The notes: generated by a model not told the origin, from the letters alone. A stretch of 64,000 nt of DNA from Anaerolineae bacterium (GCA_025454525.1 JALOOG010000012.1:29724-93723), one strand, 5' to 3'. Numbered from the stretch's first letter, positions 1 through 8,090 are shown. Program-made: numbers and translations.

Positions 1-442
1 GATAAGCGGGTGGCGCGGGTTTCATCACCCCGATCAATGCGGAGATCACCAACGGATCAAACAGCTCCAAGATCGCTAAATCGCGCAACTTATCGATCAG
101 AGCGGGGCTATCGTTGCTTAAGAGGGCGATCGTATGACCACGTTCTCGCAACTCCCGGATGTAATCGATCAAGCCTAAATCCAACCGATCACCGCGGAAA
201 AAATCCGCTTTTAACTCAACCAGATCTTCAGGGGAGAGCTGTAAGGTTTGCGCCACATCGGCCCAATAATCGTCTACGCTAAGCGTTCCGGTTTGAGCCA
301 TGCGCCAACTAGGGCTGCCATGGACGACTTGTTCTACTTGCCCACGCGCTAAACCGAGTCGATCATCCCATCGGTGACGATAGGAATAATCTTCCGTTTT
401 CATCAATACGCCGCCAAAGTCGAAAATCACCGCATGTTTCAT
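1..442 (-). CDS. HAD-superfamily hydrolase, 3'-truncated by window edge
   Basis: The reverse strand from an ATG at 442 stays open to the window edge (147 codons). Visible HAD motifs are motif I VIFDFGGVL (nucleophile Asp8; the second acidic residue of the usual DxD is Gly, as in the YihX/epoxide-hydrolase-N-terminal type of HAD protein), a helical cap region, motif II ALLSN near residue 108, and motif III VMKPAPPAY just before the edge. These are the signatures of a small cytoplasmic phosphatase or dehalogenase-like hydrolase. The substrate cannot be told. The gene is divergent from the YihY gene, with 39 bases between starts. The final acidic motif IV lies outside the window. Confidence 0.85.
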   Translation of the reverse strand, partial: MKHAVIFDFGGVLMKTEDYSYRHRWDDRLGLARGQVEQVVHGSPSWRMAQTGTLSVDDYWADVAQTLQLSPEDLVELKADFFRGDRLDLGLIDYIRELRERGHTIALLSNDSPALIDKLRDLAILELFDPLVISALIGVMKPAPPAY

Positions 443-481
443 TATAATTTGATCCTACGCTCATCAATTGAGGTGTTACTC

Positions 482-1423
482 ATGAGATCACGGATTATAA
501 AACTGCTCTCTCGCTTACGCGAATGGTGGTTACGGCGCAAATATTCCACCCGCACTTTACCCACACATCTTTGGCGCGCCTTCCAAAATTTTAATCGCTA
601 CGGCACGACGGAAGCGGCCTCGTTATCCTATTACGCCATTTTTTCGATCTTTCCGTTGATGCTGTTGTTGGCCGTGGCGGTGAATAGCGCGGTGAGTCCG
701 ACCGTGGCACAAGAGCAGATCTCGATGGGATTACGCATCTTTTTACCTCAACAAAGCGTTCTGGTCTTACAACAAAGTCTCCAAGAGGCCTTACAACAAG
801 GCAGTCAATTTCAATTGATCGCCTTAGTCGGTTTGTTATGGTCAGCGTTAGGGTTATTCTCGAATCTTTCGCGCTCTTTAGACTTGATCTTTTTAGTCCC
901 GTCGAGTCGTAGCATGTGGCGACAACGTTTGTTAGCGTTTCTGATGACGCTGATCTTGATCGTGTTGATCATCAGCTCCTTCATCACATCGGGGATCTTA
1001 CGGTTGATCGCGGCGTTTTTGGTTAGCGGCCCCAACACATGGATCACAATCGGCACGATCTTTTTACCGTTTAGCATCAACTTATTGATCTTTGTGATGT
1101 TGTTTCGCTATGTGCCGTCTCGTCATGTCCTTTGGGAAGCGATTTGGCCGGCGGCGATCTTTGGTGCGGCGGGGTGGGAGATCGCGAAAGCGGGGTTGGC
1201 TTGGTATTTGAGCAGTTTAGAGCGTTTTGTGGCGATTTATGGAGGGATCACGACTGCGATCATCCTCTTGTTATCGGCTTATGTGATCGCTTCGATTTTT
1301 CTGTTTAGCGCGGAGTTGTGCGCCCGCCTCAACGAGTGGTTATTAGAGCATCAGACCGCACCCCAACCACTTTATGTAGAAGGCCCACAAGTGATCCAAT
1401 TACCGCCGAATCAGAGCAAATAA
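482..1423 (+). CDS. YihY/BrkB family inner membrane protein
   Basis: A 313-residue integral membrane protein. After a basic N-terminus come about six hydrophobic helices and the family-typical stretches AASLSYYAIFSIFPL (about residues 45-60) and, near the C-terminus, YGGITTAIILLL...FSAELCARL. The family (also called BrkB; once misannotated as ribonuclease BN) is of uncertain function, with transporter-like topology. I chose the ATG at 482 because an upstream in-frame start at 374 would overlap the divergent HAD gene by about 70 bases. The Shine-Dalgarno sequence is weak. A terminator hairpin follows immediately. Confidence 0.9.
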   Translation: MRSRIIKLLSRLREWWLRRKYSTRTLPTHLWRAFQNFNRYGTTEAASLSYYAIFSIFPLMLLLAVAVNSAVSPTVAQEQISMGLRIFLPQQSVLVLQQSLQEALQQGSQFQLIALVGLLWSALGLFSNLSRSLDLIFLVPSSRSMWRQRLLAFLMTLILIVLIISSFITSGILRLIAAFLVSGPNTWITIGTIFLPFSINLLIFVMLFRYVPSRHVLWEAIWPAAIFGAAGWEIAKAGLAWYLSSLERFVAIYGGITTAIILLLSAYVIASIFLFSAELCARLNEWLLEHQTAPQPLYVEGPQVIQLPPNQSK

Positions 1424-1424
1424 A

Positions 1425-1459
1425 AACGGGCGAGTCGATAGAGACTCGCCCGTTCGTAG
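1425..1459 (+). terminator. Hairpin terminator after YihY gene
   Basis: An inverted repeat AACGGGCGAGTC ... GACTCGCCCGTT follows the YihY stop by two bases, with an A-run before and a T-poor tail. It sits between converging genes and probably acts in both directions, also ending the small reverse-strand gene at 1461. Confidence 0.75.
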
Positions 1460-1460
1460 T

Positions 1461-1628
1461 TTAGAGGTTCTGAAGGCGTTCACCGATTTTCACCATCTGA
1501 CGACCTAACTCATTCAAGACAGTGTTCGGCATTTTTTCCGCCGGATGGATCTGGTTAATTAAACGGTGTTGTTCAGCCTCTTGCATCAGCCGTTCGCGGC
1601 GTTCGCGTTCAAGTTCAAACAGGTTCAT
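1461..1628 (-). CDS. Small uncharacterised protein A (55 aa), paralogue of the next gene
   Basis: A 55-residue reading frame with a good ribosome-binding site (AGGGGAAAG seven bases before the ATG). The N-terminus is highly charged (LERERRERLMQEAEQ). The C-terminus LGRQMVKIGERLQ is an amphipathic helix and matches the C-terminal part (LGRQLVKIGEQLQ) of the next gene upstream on the same strand. The two are evidently tandem paralogues. No known domain, signal peptide or membrane segment is visible. Function unknown. The conserved end, not the variable start, suggests the helix is the functional part, perhaps for binding a partner or a membrane surface (inference). Confidence 0.65.
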   Translation of the reverse strand: MNLFELERERRERLMQEAEQHRLINQIHPAEKMPNTVLNELGRQMVKIGERLQNL

Positions 1629-1649
1629 GAGCTTTCCCCTTGTGTTATG

Positions 1650-1722
1650 AGCGTTTCGATTGCAAATCTGTTACGTGTTTCGGTTGCAAACTGCTAGGAA
1701 CGTTTCGGCTGTAAATCACGGA
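1650..1722. repeat. Three imperfect tandem copies of a ~24-bp unit
   Basis: Between the two small paralogues the core CGTTTCGGTTGCAAA occurs three times with small changes (about 1653, 1676 and 1700). Read on the reverse strand, the first copy encodes the C-terminal DLQPKRS-stop of the 67-aa protein. The third copy, outside the gene, would read DLQSKRS-stop, so the end of the gene seems to have been duplicated. Confidence 0.6.
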
Positions 1723-1897
1723 TCGGTTGCGTTTCCTCACCTTGCAGTTGTTCACCGATCTTGACCAATTGACGACCTAAAGAGCGTAGCAAGTGGTGAT
1801 CCGATGACCGATGTTCTTGCCCGATACGGGCGTGTTCAGCATCTTTCATCATTTGATGGCGATGCGTGTTGTTATAGATCTGATTGATCGTGTTCAT
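1694..1897 (-). CDS. Small uncharacterised protein B (67 aa), paralogue of the previous gene
   Basis: A 67-residue hydrophilic protein starting MNTINQIYNN, rich in His and Gln. It contains LLRSLGRQLVKIGEQLQ (about residues 36-52), which matches the C-terminal helix of the 55-aa neighbour. The ATG at 1897 follows AAGGAATG at moderate spacing. Its last residues (DLQPKRS) are encoded in the first unit of a short tandem repeat. No signal peptide or known domain. Function unknown; likely transcribed together with the downstream paralogue. Confidence 0.6.
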   Translation of the reverse strand: MNTINQIYNNTHRHQMMKDAEHARIGQEHRSSDHHLLRSLGRQLVKIGEQLQGEETQPIRDLQPKRS

Positions 1898-2074
1898 GAT
1901 CAGACATTCCTTGTGTGTGTGTGATTTTTAGGCGTGTGTAAAACTCAATTGACTGGGCGAGCGGGGAGTGGGCGACTCCGCGCAATTGTGTACAACCGTC
2001 TGATAATGATAAAAGCCCCTGAACTTTCGCGCTCATGGGCTTGGCGACTCCGATAGAACTGGAGGAAATTTCGC

Positions 2075-2149
2075 TTAGCGGGGCGCGATAGTGTCGATTC
2101 CCATGTGGGCGATACCGACGGGTTGTTTTTGTAACAATTGAAGCACCAT
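2075..2149 (-). CDS. Possible 24-residue micro-ORF upstream of the small paralogues
   Basis: On the reverse strand AGGGAG is followed eight bases later by an ATG that opens a 24-codon frame, MVLQLLQKQP...IAPR, ending in TAA. The Shine-Dalgarno fit is better than for many real genes here, but so short a frame can arise by chance. It could be a leader peptide or a further small protein of the cluster. No homology is evident. Confidence 0.3.
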   Translation of the reverse strand: MVLQLLQKQPVGIAHMGIDTIAPR

Positions 2150-2293
2150 TAAAGCATCTCCCTTCTCAAATCTCACTACCGAACGATGTGTGAGCTGTGC
2201 TGCTCAACTGTTTACAGAGTATCATGACCCATTCTAACCTGTCAAGCACCAAAGGTAAAGAAATGATTAAAACTTTGTAAAGGTTTCCACCTT

Positions 2294-2322
2294 TTGACTT
2301 TTTTTAAATCAACCGCTTTGAT
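2294..2322 (+). promoter_or_regulatory. Putative sigma-70 promoter of moxR
   Basis: TTGACT, 17 bases, TTTGAT. It lies in an AT-rich stretch 66 bases before the MoxR start; the -35 matches five of six consensus bases. The region between 2150 and 2290 shows no other gene. Confidence 0.5.
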
Positions 2323-2388
2323 CTACCCCGAATGAGAGATCGGTGTATGATCCAATACAAACATCGTTTAAATCGAAGGTAGAGTACC

Positions 2389-3381
2389 ATGAGCCAGTCA
2401 GCCATGCCGATTGAGGAATTTAGCCGCTTAGCCCGCGCCATTGAGGCGGAGGTTTCGCGGGTGATTGTGGGTCAAAAAGAGGTGATTCGCAGTGTGATCA
2501 TCTGTGTGATCACGGGCCGCCATGCCTTGTTAGAAGGTGTGCCGGGCTTAGGCAAGACGCAATTGATCCGCACGTTGGCAGATGTCCTTGACCTGCATTT
2601 TTCGCGGATTCAATTTACCCCAGATATGATGCCCGCCGATGTGACCGGTACCAATATCATGGATGAAAATGAGGATGGCCGGCGCGTCTTTCGGTTTCAA
2701 GCAGGCCCGATCTTTGCCAATTTGATCCTCGCCGATGAGATCAACCGTGCGACCCCTAAGACTCAATCGGCGCTGTTGGAGGCGATGCAAGAGAAAACCG
2801 TGACTGTGGCGGGCAAAGGCTATCAACTTGAGTCGCCGTTTTTTGTCTTGGCTACCCAAAACCCGATCGAACAAGAAGGCACATACCCCTTACCGGAGGC
2901 GCAATTAGATCGCTTCATGTTTAAGGTCAATGTCACCTTTCCGACGATTGATGATCTGGTCACGATCATCGATCGCACCACCGGGATCGATGTCCCCCGC
3001 GCCCAAAAGATCACCACAGGCGCGGAGATCCTCAAAATGGGGGAATTAGCGCTTAATGCGCCCACTGCCAGTCATATCAATCGATATGTAGCGCAATTGA
3101 TCGTATCGACACATCCCGAAGACCCGAACGCGCCGGAATTGGTGAAGAATTATCTCCGCTATGGCGCGAGTCCCCGCGGCGCACAGGCCTTGATCCTAGG
3201 GGCGAAGGTCAACGCCTTATTAGAGGGCCGCTATAATGTGTCATTTGAGGATGTGAACGCGGTTGCACCCGCCGCTTTGCGTCATCGCTTGTTATTGAAT
3301 TTTGAAGGACTCGCGGAAGGCATTAAACCGGACGAGATCGTCGCAGAGCTATTAAAATCTGCCCAAAAATTAGCGGTTTAA
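2389..3381 (+). CDS. MoxR-family AAA+ ATPase
   Basis: A 330-residue cytoplasmic ATPase. Walker A is GVPGLGKT (residues 50-57), Walker B LILADEINRA (Asp116-Glu117) and sensor 1 ATQNP (Asn158); length and order fit the MoxR group. MoxR proteins act as chaperone-like ATPases that mature or activate partners, typically vWA-domain or DUF58 proteins encoded beside them. Here no such partner is adjacent; a DUF58 gene lies 25 kb away at 28681. The ribosome-binding site AAGGTAGAG precedes the ATG. The 3' end overlaps the converging GT9 gene by 12 bases. Confidence 0.93.
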   Translation: MSQSAMPIEEFSRLARAIEAEVSRVIVGQKEVIRSVIICVITGRHALLEGVPGLGKTQLIRTLADVLDLHFSRIQFTPDMMPADVTGTNIMDENEDGRRVFRFQAGPIFANLILADEINRATPKTQSALLEAMQEKTVTVAGKGYQLESPFFVLATQNPIEQEGTYPLPEAQLDRFMFKVNVTFPTIDDLVTIIDRTTGIDVPRAQKITTGAEILKMGELALNAPTASHINRYVAQLIVSTHPEDPNAPELVKNYLRYGASPRGAQALILGAKVNALLEGRYNVSFEDVNAVAPAALRHRLLLNFEGLAEGIKPDEIVAELLKSAQKLAV

Positions 3382-4419
3382 CCCTAAAAATCGTGCGATC
3401 TGCTCAAACGCATCATCTACACTAATTCCATCGCGTCCCCAGTCCCATGATTGGGGACTACCTGTCCTCACACCGCCGCGACTCACCGTGGCGGGTTTCC
3501 AGATCGCGATCGCGTTCGGGGCATACGGCGCATAGCGGATCGGATCGGTCGGGCCTAAGATCATGATCGTTTTTGCGCCTGTGGCCGCTGCTAAATGGGT
3601 GAGTCCGGTATCGTTCCCGATGTAGCCTTGTGCGAATGTGGCCAAGGCCGCGATCTCACCAAATGACAGTGATCCGACAAACGAGATCGCCGGAGTCCTC
3701 ATTGCCTTGATCATCGCATCGACGATCGTGTGATCTTTTGGCCCGCCGATGATCACCGTGGATAGACCCAAGCGATCGGCTAAAGTTGCAAACAACTCCG
3801 GCGGAAAGCGTTTCACATCCATCTGCATTCCGGGATTTTGGCCGCCCGCCGGATTGATGACGACAAATCGCCCGCTAATCCCATGTTTAGCGAGCTTCTG
3901 TTGCACTTGTTCCCGATCACGGTCGCTGATAGGGACATTGGCATAACAATCAGCCGTATCGATCCCCAAAGCGCGCACCACATCTAGGTAGATCTCCGCT
4001 TCATGGCGGGGGGTGTTGGGATCGATTGGAACGCGCACGTTATAACCGAAACCCCGCCCATGGCTATCGAGTCCAGCGCGGATCGGAATCCCAGATAATC
4101 CTACAGCAAGGCTCATCAACGGCGATCGCACTAGCGATACCGCGAGATCAAATTGACCCGCCCGCAATTGCCAGACAAACCTCGTAAAATCACCCATCGT
4201 ATACAGCGGTAAAGCCCGATCACCTGTATCGATCCACGCATCGATCAGCGGATGATGAGCGATTGCGGGTTTTGACCAACGCCCGATCGCCCATGTCAGG
4301 TGCGCGTGTTCATAGGCACGCCGTAAGGCTTTCAACGTGGCGGTCGCAAGGATCACATCCCCGATACAACACGGTTGAATCAAGACGATCCGTTGCGGTT
4401 TATCCTTGTGCGACCACAT
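3370..4419 (-). CDS. Glycosyltransferase family 9 (heptosyltransferase-like)
   Basis: A 349-residue GT-B-fold enzyme. The N-terminus RIVLIQPCCIGDVILATATLKAL has the GDV/L motif of family 9, and the C-terminal half has VINPAGGQ, GGPKDH and the donor-site stretch GNDTGLTHLAAATG. Family members transfer ADP-heptose in LPS core synthesis, but nothing else here suggests LPS, so it probably glycosylates another surface polymer (inference). The start overlaps the end of the upstream PPOX gene by 20 bases, indicating translational coupling. It is the last gene of the run beginning with the response regulator at 6880. Confidence 0.85.
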   Translation of the reverse strand: MWSHKDKPQRIVLIQPCCIGDVILATATLKALRRAYEHAHLTWAIGRWSKPAIAHHPLIDAWIDTGDRALPLYTMGDFTRFVWQLRAGQFDLAVSLVRSPLMSLAVGLSGIPIRAGLDSHGRGFGYNVRVPIDPNTPRHEAEIYLDVVRALGIDTADCYANVPISDRDREQVQQKLAKHGISGRFVVINPAGGQNPGMQMDVKRFPPELFATLADRLGLSTVIIGGPKDHTIVDAMIKAMRTPAISFVGSLSFGEIAALATFAQGYIGNDTGLTHLAAATGAKTIMILGPTDPIRYAPYAPNAIAIWKPATVSRGGVRTGSPQSWDWGRDGISVDDAFEQIARFLGLNR

Positions 4420-4810
4420 GCGTCGGTTTGATCTTGTAGATCACGCGGGTTTCACGGTAACGTTGTTCGGGGTTATTGGCGTAATACTCTGGTCGATTGA
4501 AGTAGACCGCGCTCAATTGATTGATATGATCTACCCCACCTTCTTCAGTGACCTCCGCCACTTCACCCCGAATTTCGAGGTAACGATACGGGTTTGCAGG
4601 GTCAATGGAGAGAATCGTCACCCTGGGGCGTTCGGTCATATTGCGGTCTTTTTGCCGATTCCGTGCGGTGTTGATCCAAATATGGGTACCGTCAAAGCTA
4701 AACCAGACCGGAGTCGCTTGAGGTTGATTATCCGGCATCAAAGTGACCAATGTCACCACGATCGGCCGTTGTACCAGATCAAGATATGCTTCAGGAATTT
4801 GTACAGACAT
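4400..4810 (-). CDS. PPOX-class flavin/F420-binding protein
   Basis: A 136-residue split-barrel protein of the pyridoxamine-5'-phosphate-oxidase-like superfamily. Typical elements are the substrate line QPQATPVWFSFDGTHIWINT, the RNRQKDRNM stretch corresponding to the flavin/F420 phosphate-binding part, and YRYLEIRGEVAEV. Such proteins use FMN or F420 in small-molecule reductions; the substrate is unknown. I chose the ATG at 4810: it lies six bases after the sortase stop and is preceded by TTGGAG. A longer frame to 4846 would overlap the sortase gene. Confidence 0.8.
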   Translation of the reverse strand: MSVQIPEAYLDLVQRPIVVTLVTLMPDNQPQATPVWFSFDGTHIWINTARNRQKDRNMTERPRVTILSIDPANPYRYLEIRGEVAEVTEEGGVDHINQLSAVYFNRPEYYANNPEQRYRETRVIYKIKPTHVVAQG

Positions 4811-4815
4811 GCGCT

Positions 4816-5298
4816 CTAAGGCTCCAAGGTTGCGATCACCGCCCAACGAAAGAGATATTCACCCGTTTCTGCTTGATACGATCGCGCATCACAGGTGATC
4901 AAGGTGAGGCGATCGTCGGGTGTTGGATACAATACCGTGAGATCGGTCTGATTGACCAATTTTGTCTCGATCACCCGGTAATAGGTGGGCTGTAATCCCT
5001 GCCAAAACACGATCCGATCCCCGATCTGTAGATCTTGCAGATCTCTAAAGATCCCCGCAGATCCATCTGGATATTCGACGTGTCCACCCAACACCATATT
5101 ACCGGATCGCCAACCCGTATACTCAAAATGGCCAATCTTGGCTTCCCAAGGATCGATCTCCCAAGTTTCAGGGCCCAACGGAAAAGAGGTGATCGGGCTG
5201 ATCACCTCAATTGATGGGATCACAAGACGCGGGTGATCGATCGCCTGATACCACGAGATCGCGATCAACAGCGCATAAACCCACTGCCAAACCCCCAT
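4816..5298 (-). CDS. Sortase family transpeptidase
   Basis: A 160-residue sortase. One N-terminal hydrophobic helix (residues 4-20) would anchor it in the membrane with the catalytic domain outside. The catalytic triad is visible: His73 in LGGHVEYPDG, Cys136 in LITCDARSY and Arg151 in LFRWAVIA. Sortases cleave a C-terminal sorting signal and join the protein to the envelope or a pilin. No LPXTG-bearing substrate was recognised in this window, so the substrate is unknown. The class (D or E would fit the size) cannot be fixed. The gene lies in a tight run between a CitE-like lyase and a PPOX protein, with gaps of 10 and 5 bases. Confidence 0.9.
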   Translation of the reverse strand: MGVWQWVYALLIAISWYQAIDHPRLVIPSIEVISPITSFPLGPETWEIDPWEAKIGHFEYTGWRSGNMVLGGHVEYPDGSAGIFRDLQDLQIGDRIVFWQGLQPTYYRVIETKLVNQTDLTVLYPTPDDRLTLITCDARSYQAETGEYLFRWAVIATLEP

Positions 5299-5308
5299 AC
5301 GATTGAAC

Positions 5309-6196
5309 TTAAACCCGAATACCGGCCGATCGAGCGCGGGTTAAGATCGTGTTGGCTGCGCGGATCATCGGCATATCCACCATTTTCCCCTCAAACACAA
5401 ACACCCCGACTCCATTGATTTGATGTTCTTCATGTGAGGCGATCAACCGGCGTGCGCGGTCAATTTGAGTGGCGGTGGGTGTAAAGACTTGTTGAATGAC
5501 TCCGACTTGACGCGGGTGAATCGCTAATTTTCCGGTATAACCCATTTGCGCGGATCGTTCAGTTTCAGCGGATAAGAGCGCGTCATCTGCCCGTAGATCG
5601 ATAAACGGGGTATCGATCGCTTGTAAATCAAAGGCCTTGGCATGTAAAACCACCGCGCTTTTTGCGTAAAAACCTTCCCACCCGTCCGATGTGCGAATCG
5701 CCCCCATATCTCCGGCGAGATCCTCCGCACCAAAACACAAAGCGCGTAAGCGAGGACTCGCTTGTGCGATCTCGCGCAAATTGACCACCCCTCGCGCAGT
5801 TTCGATCAATGCGAGTAAGATCGTGCTGTGTTCGGCGATTTGATACTGATGTTCGAGTTCAGTGAGTCGTTGATCGATCACCTGAAGTTGTTCAGGGGTT
5901 TCCACTTTGGGGATCATGTAACCCTGTGGACGGCCCGCAAAGGTGAGTAGGAGATCATCCTGAAACAAACGATCATCGGTGACAGGATTGATCCGGACTA
6001 AACACTCGCTATTGCCAAAAGTGATCTCTTGCAAAGCGGTTCGGGTGACATCCCGCGCCAGAGCCTTGTTGCTAACTGCTACGCCGTCTTCCAGATCCAT
6101 GATGATCGAATCGACTTCAAGGTGTGCGCCTTTTTCGATCTTGCGCCGATCATCGCCGGGCATAAACAACAAGGCGCGGCGGGTGTCAATGGGCAT
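5309..6196 (-). CDS. HpcH/HpaI aldolase - CitE-like lyase
   Basis: A 295-residue TIM-barrel enzyme of the citrate-lyase-beta/malyl-CoA-lyase family. Markers are RALLFMPGDDRR at the N-terminus, SIIMDLEDGVA, LALIETARGVVN (metal-binding Glu) and CFGAEDLAGDMG (metal-binding Asp), and the C-terminal GKLAIHPRQV. Members cleave or form beta-hydroxyacyl-CoA or related C-C bonds with Mg2+. There are no citF/citD genes, so a stand-alone acyl-CoA lyase or thioesterase role is likelier than citrate lyase. The start lies four bases after the response-regulator stop with AAGGAAG upstream, so the two are probably cotranscribed. Confidence 0.85.
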   Translation of the reverse strand: MPIDTRRALLFMPGDDRRKIEKGAHLEVDSIIMDLEDGVAVSNKALARDVTRTALQEITFGNSECLVRINPVTDDRLFQDDLLLTFAGRPQGYMIPKVETPEQLQVIDQRLTELEHQYQIAEHSTILLALIETARGVVNLREIAQASPRLRALCFGAEDLAGDMGAIRTSDGWEGFYAKSAVVLHAKAFDLQAIDTPFIDLRADDALLSAETERSAQMGYTGKLAIHPRQVGVIQQVFTPTATQIDRARRLIASHEEHQINGVGVFVFEGKMVDMPMIRAANTILTRARSAGIRV

Positions 6197-6199
6197 CGC

Positions 6200-6880
6200 T
6201 TAATCTTCCTTAACCCCATGTGAGGGGACGACTTCTTTAATGTTATGTTTCACGGCATACGCGGCCGCTTCAGCGCGATTGGCTGCACCGATCTTGGCAA
6301 GGACACTACTCACATAATTTCGCACCGTGCCTTCACCTAAGTAAAGTTTGACCGCGATTTGACGGTTCGTCAAGCCTTCGGCCACCAAGGCCAACACCGA
6401 TAGCTCTTGTGGCGTGAGATTGGCAAATGCAGCCACTTGTTGCGCCTCGTTGATCTTTCGCATTTCTGTGAAAACAGTGCTAGTCATCGCGGGGTCAAGC
6501 ATCCCTTCACCGCGGCTGACTCGCTCAATCGCGTGCATTAACTCGTTATCCCCGATCCGCTTTAACACATAACCGGATGCGCCGGCTTGGATCGCCGCAA
6601 ACAACAATTCATCTTCGGCATACGAAGTCAGCATAATGACTCGGCAGGAAGGCACGTTCTGTACAATCTCACGACACGCTTGAATGCCCGAAATTCCCGG
6701 CATCCGTACATCCAAGATGGCCACATCCGGATGATGATGTTTGGCTTGTGAGATCGCCTCTTCACCGGTAGACGCTTCAGCGATGACTCGGAAGTTAGGT
6801 TGCCGTTCCACTAAGGCACGTAACCCGGCCCGAACGACAGAATGATCATCGGCAATGAGAATTTGCACTGTACCGGACAT
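6200..6880 (-). CDS. NarL/LuxR-family response regulator
   Basis: A 226-residue regulator with a receiver domain (Asp11-Asp12 acidic pocket, phospho-acceptor Asp57 in AILDVRMPG, Lys in YVLKRIGD) and a C-terminal LuxR helix-turn-helix (LTPQELSVLALVAEGLTNRQIAVKL). I chose the ATG at 6880 because the domain begins there (MSGTVQILIADD) and a longer frame would run into the divergent kinase. It is arranged head to head with the GAF histidine kinase at 6939, which is almost certainly its cognate sensor. It also begins the CitE-sortase-PPOX-GT9 run, which it might control. Confidence 0.92.
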   Translation of the reverse strand: MSGTVQILIADDHSVVRAGLRALVERQPNFRVIAEASTGEEAISQAKHHHPDVAILDVRMPGISGIQACREIVQNVPSCRVIMLTSYAEDELLFAAIQAGASGYVLKRIGDNELMHAIERVSRGEGMLDPAMTSTVFTEMRKINEAQQVAAFANLTPQELSVLALVAEGLTNRQIAVKLYLGEGTVRNYVSSVLAKIGAANRAEAAAYAVKHNIKEVVPSHGVKED

Positions 6881-6938
6881 ATTGTGAGATCTTTCGCTAT
6901 AATGGGTTGCAAAACTTAAGCATATTCTAGTGATACTG

Positions 6939-8090
6939 ATGATGACTAGTGACAAAACTCCTACTTTAGACATGCAGTTCGTCCTAAACCAATTAAAAAG
7001 CATCGCTTCGGCCGTCATGCACGCCGCGGAAGCTCAGACCTTAGAACAAGTCTTGGAACAGATCGCCCATGTCGCCCGTGATCTGATTGGGACTCGGTAT
7101 GCTGCCTTAGGCATCCCAAGTCAAAATGATACTTTATTGTACTTTAAATTTGCCGGAATTTCGCCAGAAGAAGCCAGTTACATGGATCATCTGCCGCATG
7201 GACACGGGCTTTTGGGCGCGGTGATGCGGGAACGTGAGACGATCTTAGTAGAACATATTGATCAAGACTCGCGTTCGAGTGGGTTTCCGGCTGGACATCC
7301 TGTGATGGATCGCTTTCTAGGCGCACCGATTCAAGTGAGTGAAGAATTATTCGGGATGCTTTATCTCTGTGATCGTTTAGATGGTCAACCCTTCAATGAG
7401 CAGGATCAATGGCTAATTGAAACCCTTGCAGGGTATGCCGCCTTAGCGATTGCAGGCACCCGCTTGCGCGAAAAACAACAGCGTTTAACGTTGTTGGAAG
7501 AACGTGAACGGATCAGCATGGAATTACATGACGGGGTGATCCAATCACTTTACGCAGTTGGGATGCACCTTGAATTGTTACGCACAGGCAATCGTCCGAT
7601 CAATGGTGAGTTAAGCGTGGTGGTCGAAGAACTGAACCATGTGATCGATGATATTCGTGATTACATCATGAACCTGAAGAAGCAACGCAATACGCATCAG
7701 ACCATTCGTGAGTGTTTACATAATCTGGTGCGTCGTTTGCATGTCCCGAATACGATCGCAGTCTACATTGATGCGCCGGAAACCATGCCCGCTTTCACCG
7801 AAACCACTTTTGAGTCGATCTGTCAGATCGTTTATGAGGCCGTGAGCAATTCGGTACGCCATGCACACGCTAAACAGATCAACATCACCGCCTTACAAAA
7901 CGAAAATCTGTTGATGATCAATATCAAAGACGACGGCATCGGCTTTGATACCAGTCAGATCGATAAATTTACCGGACTCGGTTTAGAGCATATTCGTCAA
8001 CGCGCACAAAATCACGGTGGACTGATTAATATTGAAAGTGAAAGTGGTCAAGGAACACGCCTAACCGTGACGATTCCAGTAAAAGTGTGA
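6939..8090 (+). CDS. GAF-domain sensor histidine kinase (NarX/DegS-type, HisKA_3)
   Basis: A 383-residue soluble kinase. An N-terminal GAF domain (about residues 20-178) is followed by the HisKA_3 dimerisation helix with phospho-acceptor His197 in ERERISMELHDGV and a HATPase_c domain (N-box VYEAVSNSVRHAHA, G-boxes DDGIGFD and GLGLEHI). There is no membrane segment, so it senses an internal signal through GAF. It is divergent from the NarL-type regulator, its likely partner. No clear Shine-Dalgarno is seen; ATGs at 6939 and 6942, or GTG at 6930, are all possible starts. Confidence 0.92.
   Translation: MMTSDKTPTLDMQFVLNQLKSIASAVMHAAEAQTLEQVLEQIAHVARDLIGTRYAALGIPSQNDTLLYFKFAGISPEEASYMDHLPHGHGLLGAVMRERETILVEHIDQDSRSSGFPAGHPVMDRFLGAPIQVSEELFGMLYLCDRLDGQPFNEQDQWLIETLAGYAALAIAGTRLREKQQRLTLLEERERISMELHDGVIQSLYAVGMHLELLRTGNRPINGELSVVVEELNHVIDDIRDYIMNLKKQRNTHQTIRECLHNLVRRLHVPNTIAVYIDAPETMPAFTETTFESICQIVYEAVSNSVRHAHAKQINITALQNENLLMINIKDDGIGFDTSQIDKFTGLGLEHIRQRAQNHGGLINIESESGQGTRLTVTIPVKV

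Noticed and set aside
1897..2036. A 54-codon reverse-strand frame between the micro-ORF and the 67-aa gene
   Set aside because: Overlaps the start of the 67-aa gene and has a poorly placed ribosome-binding site.
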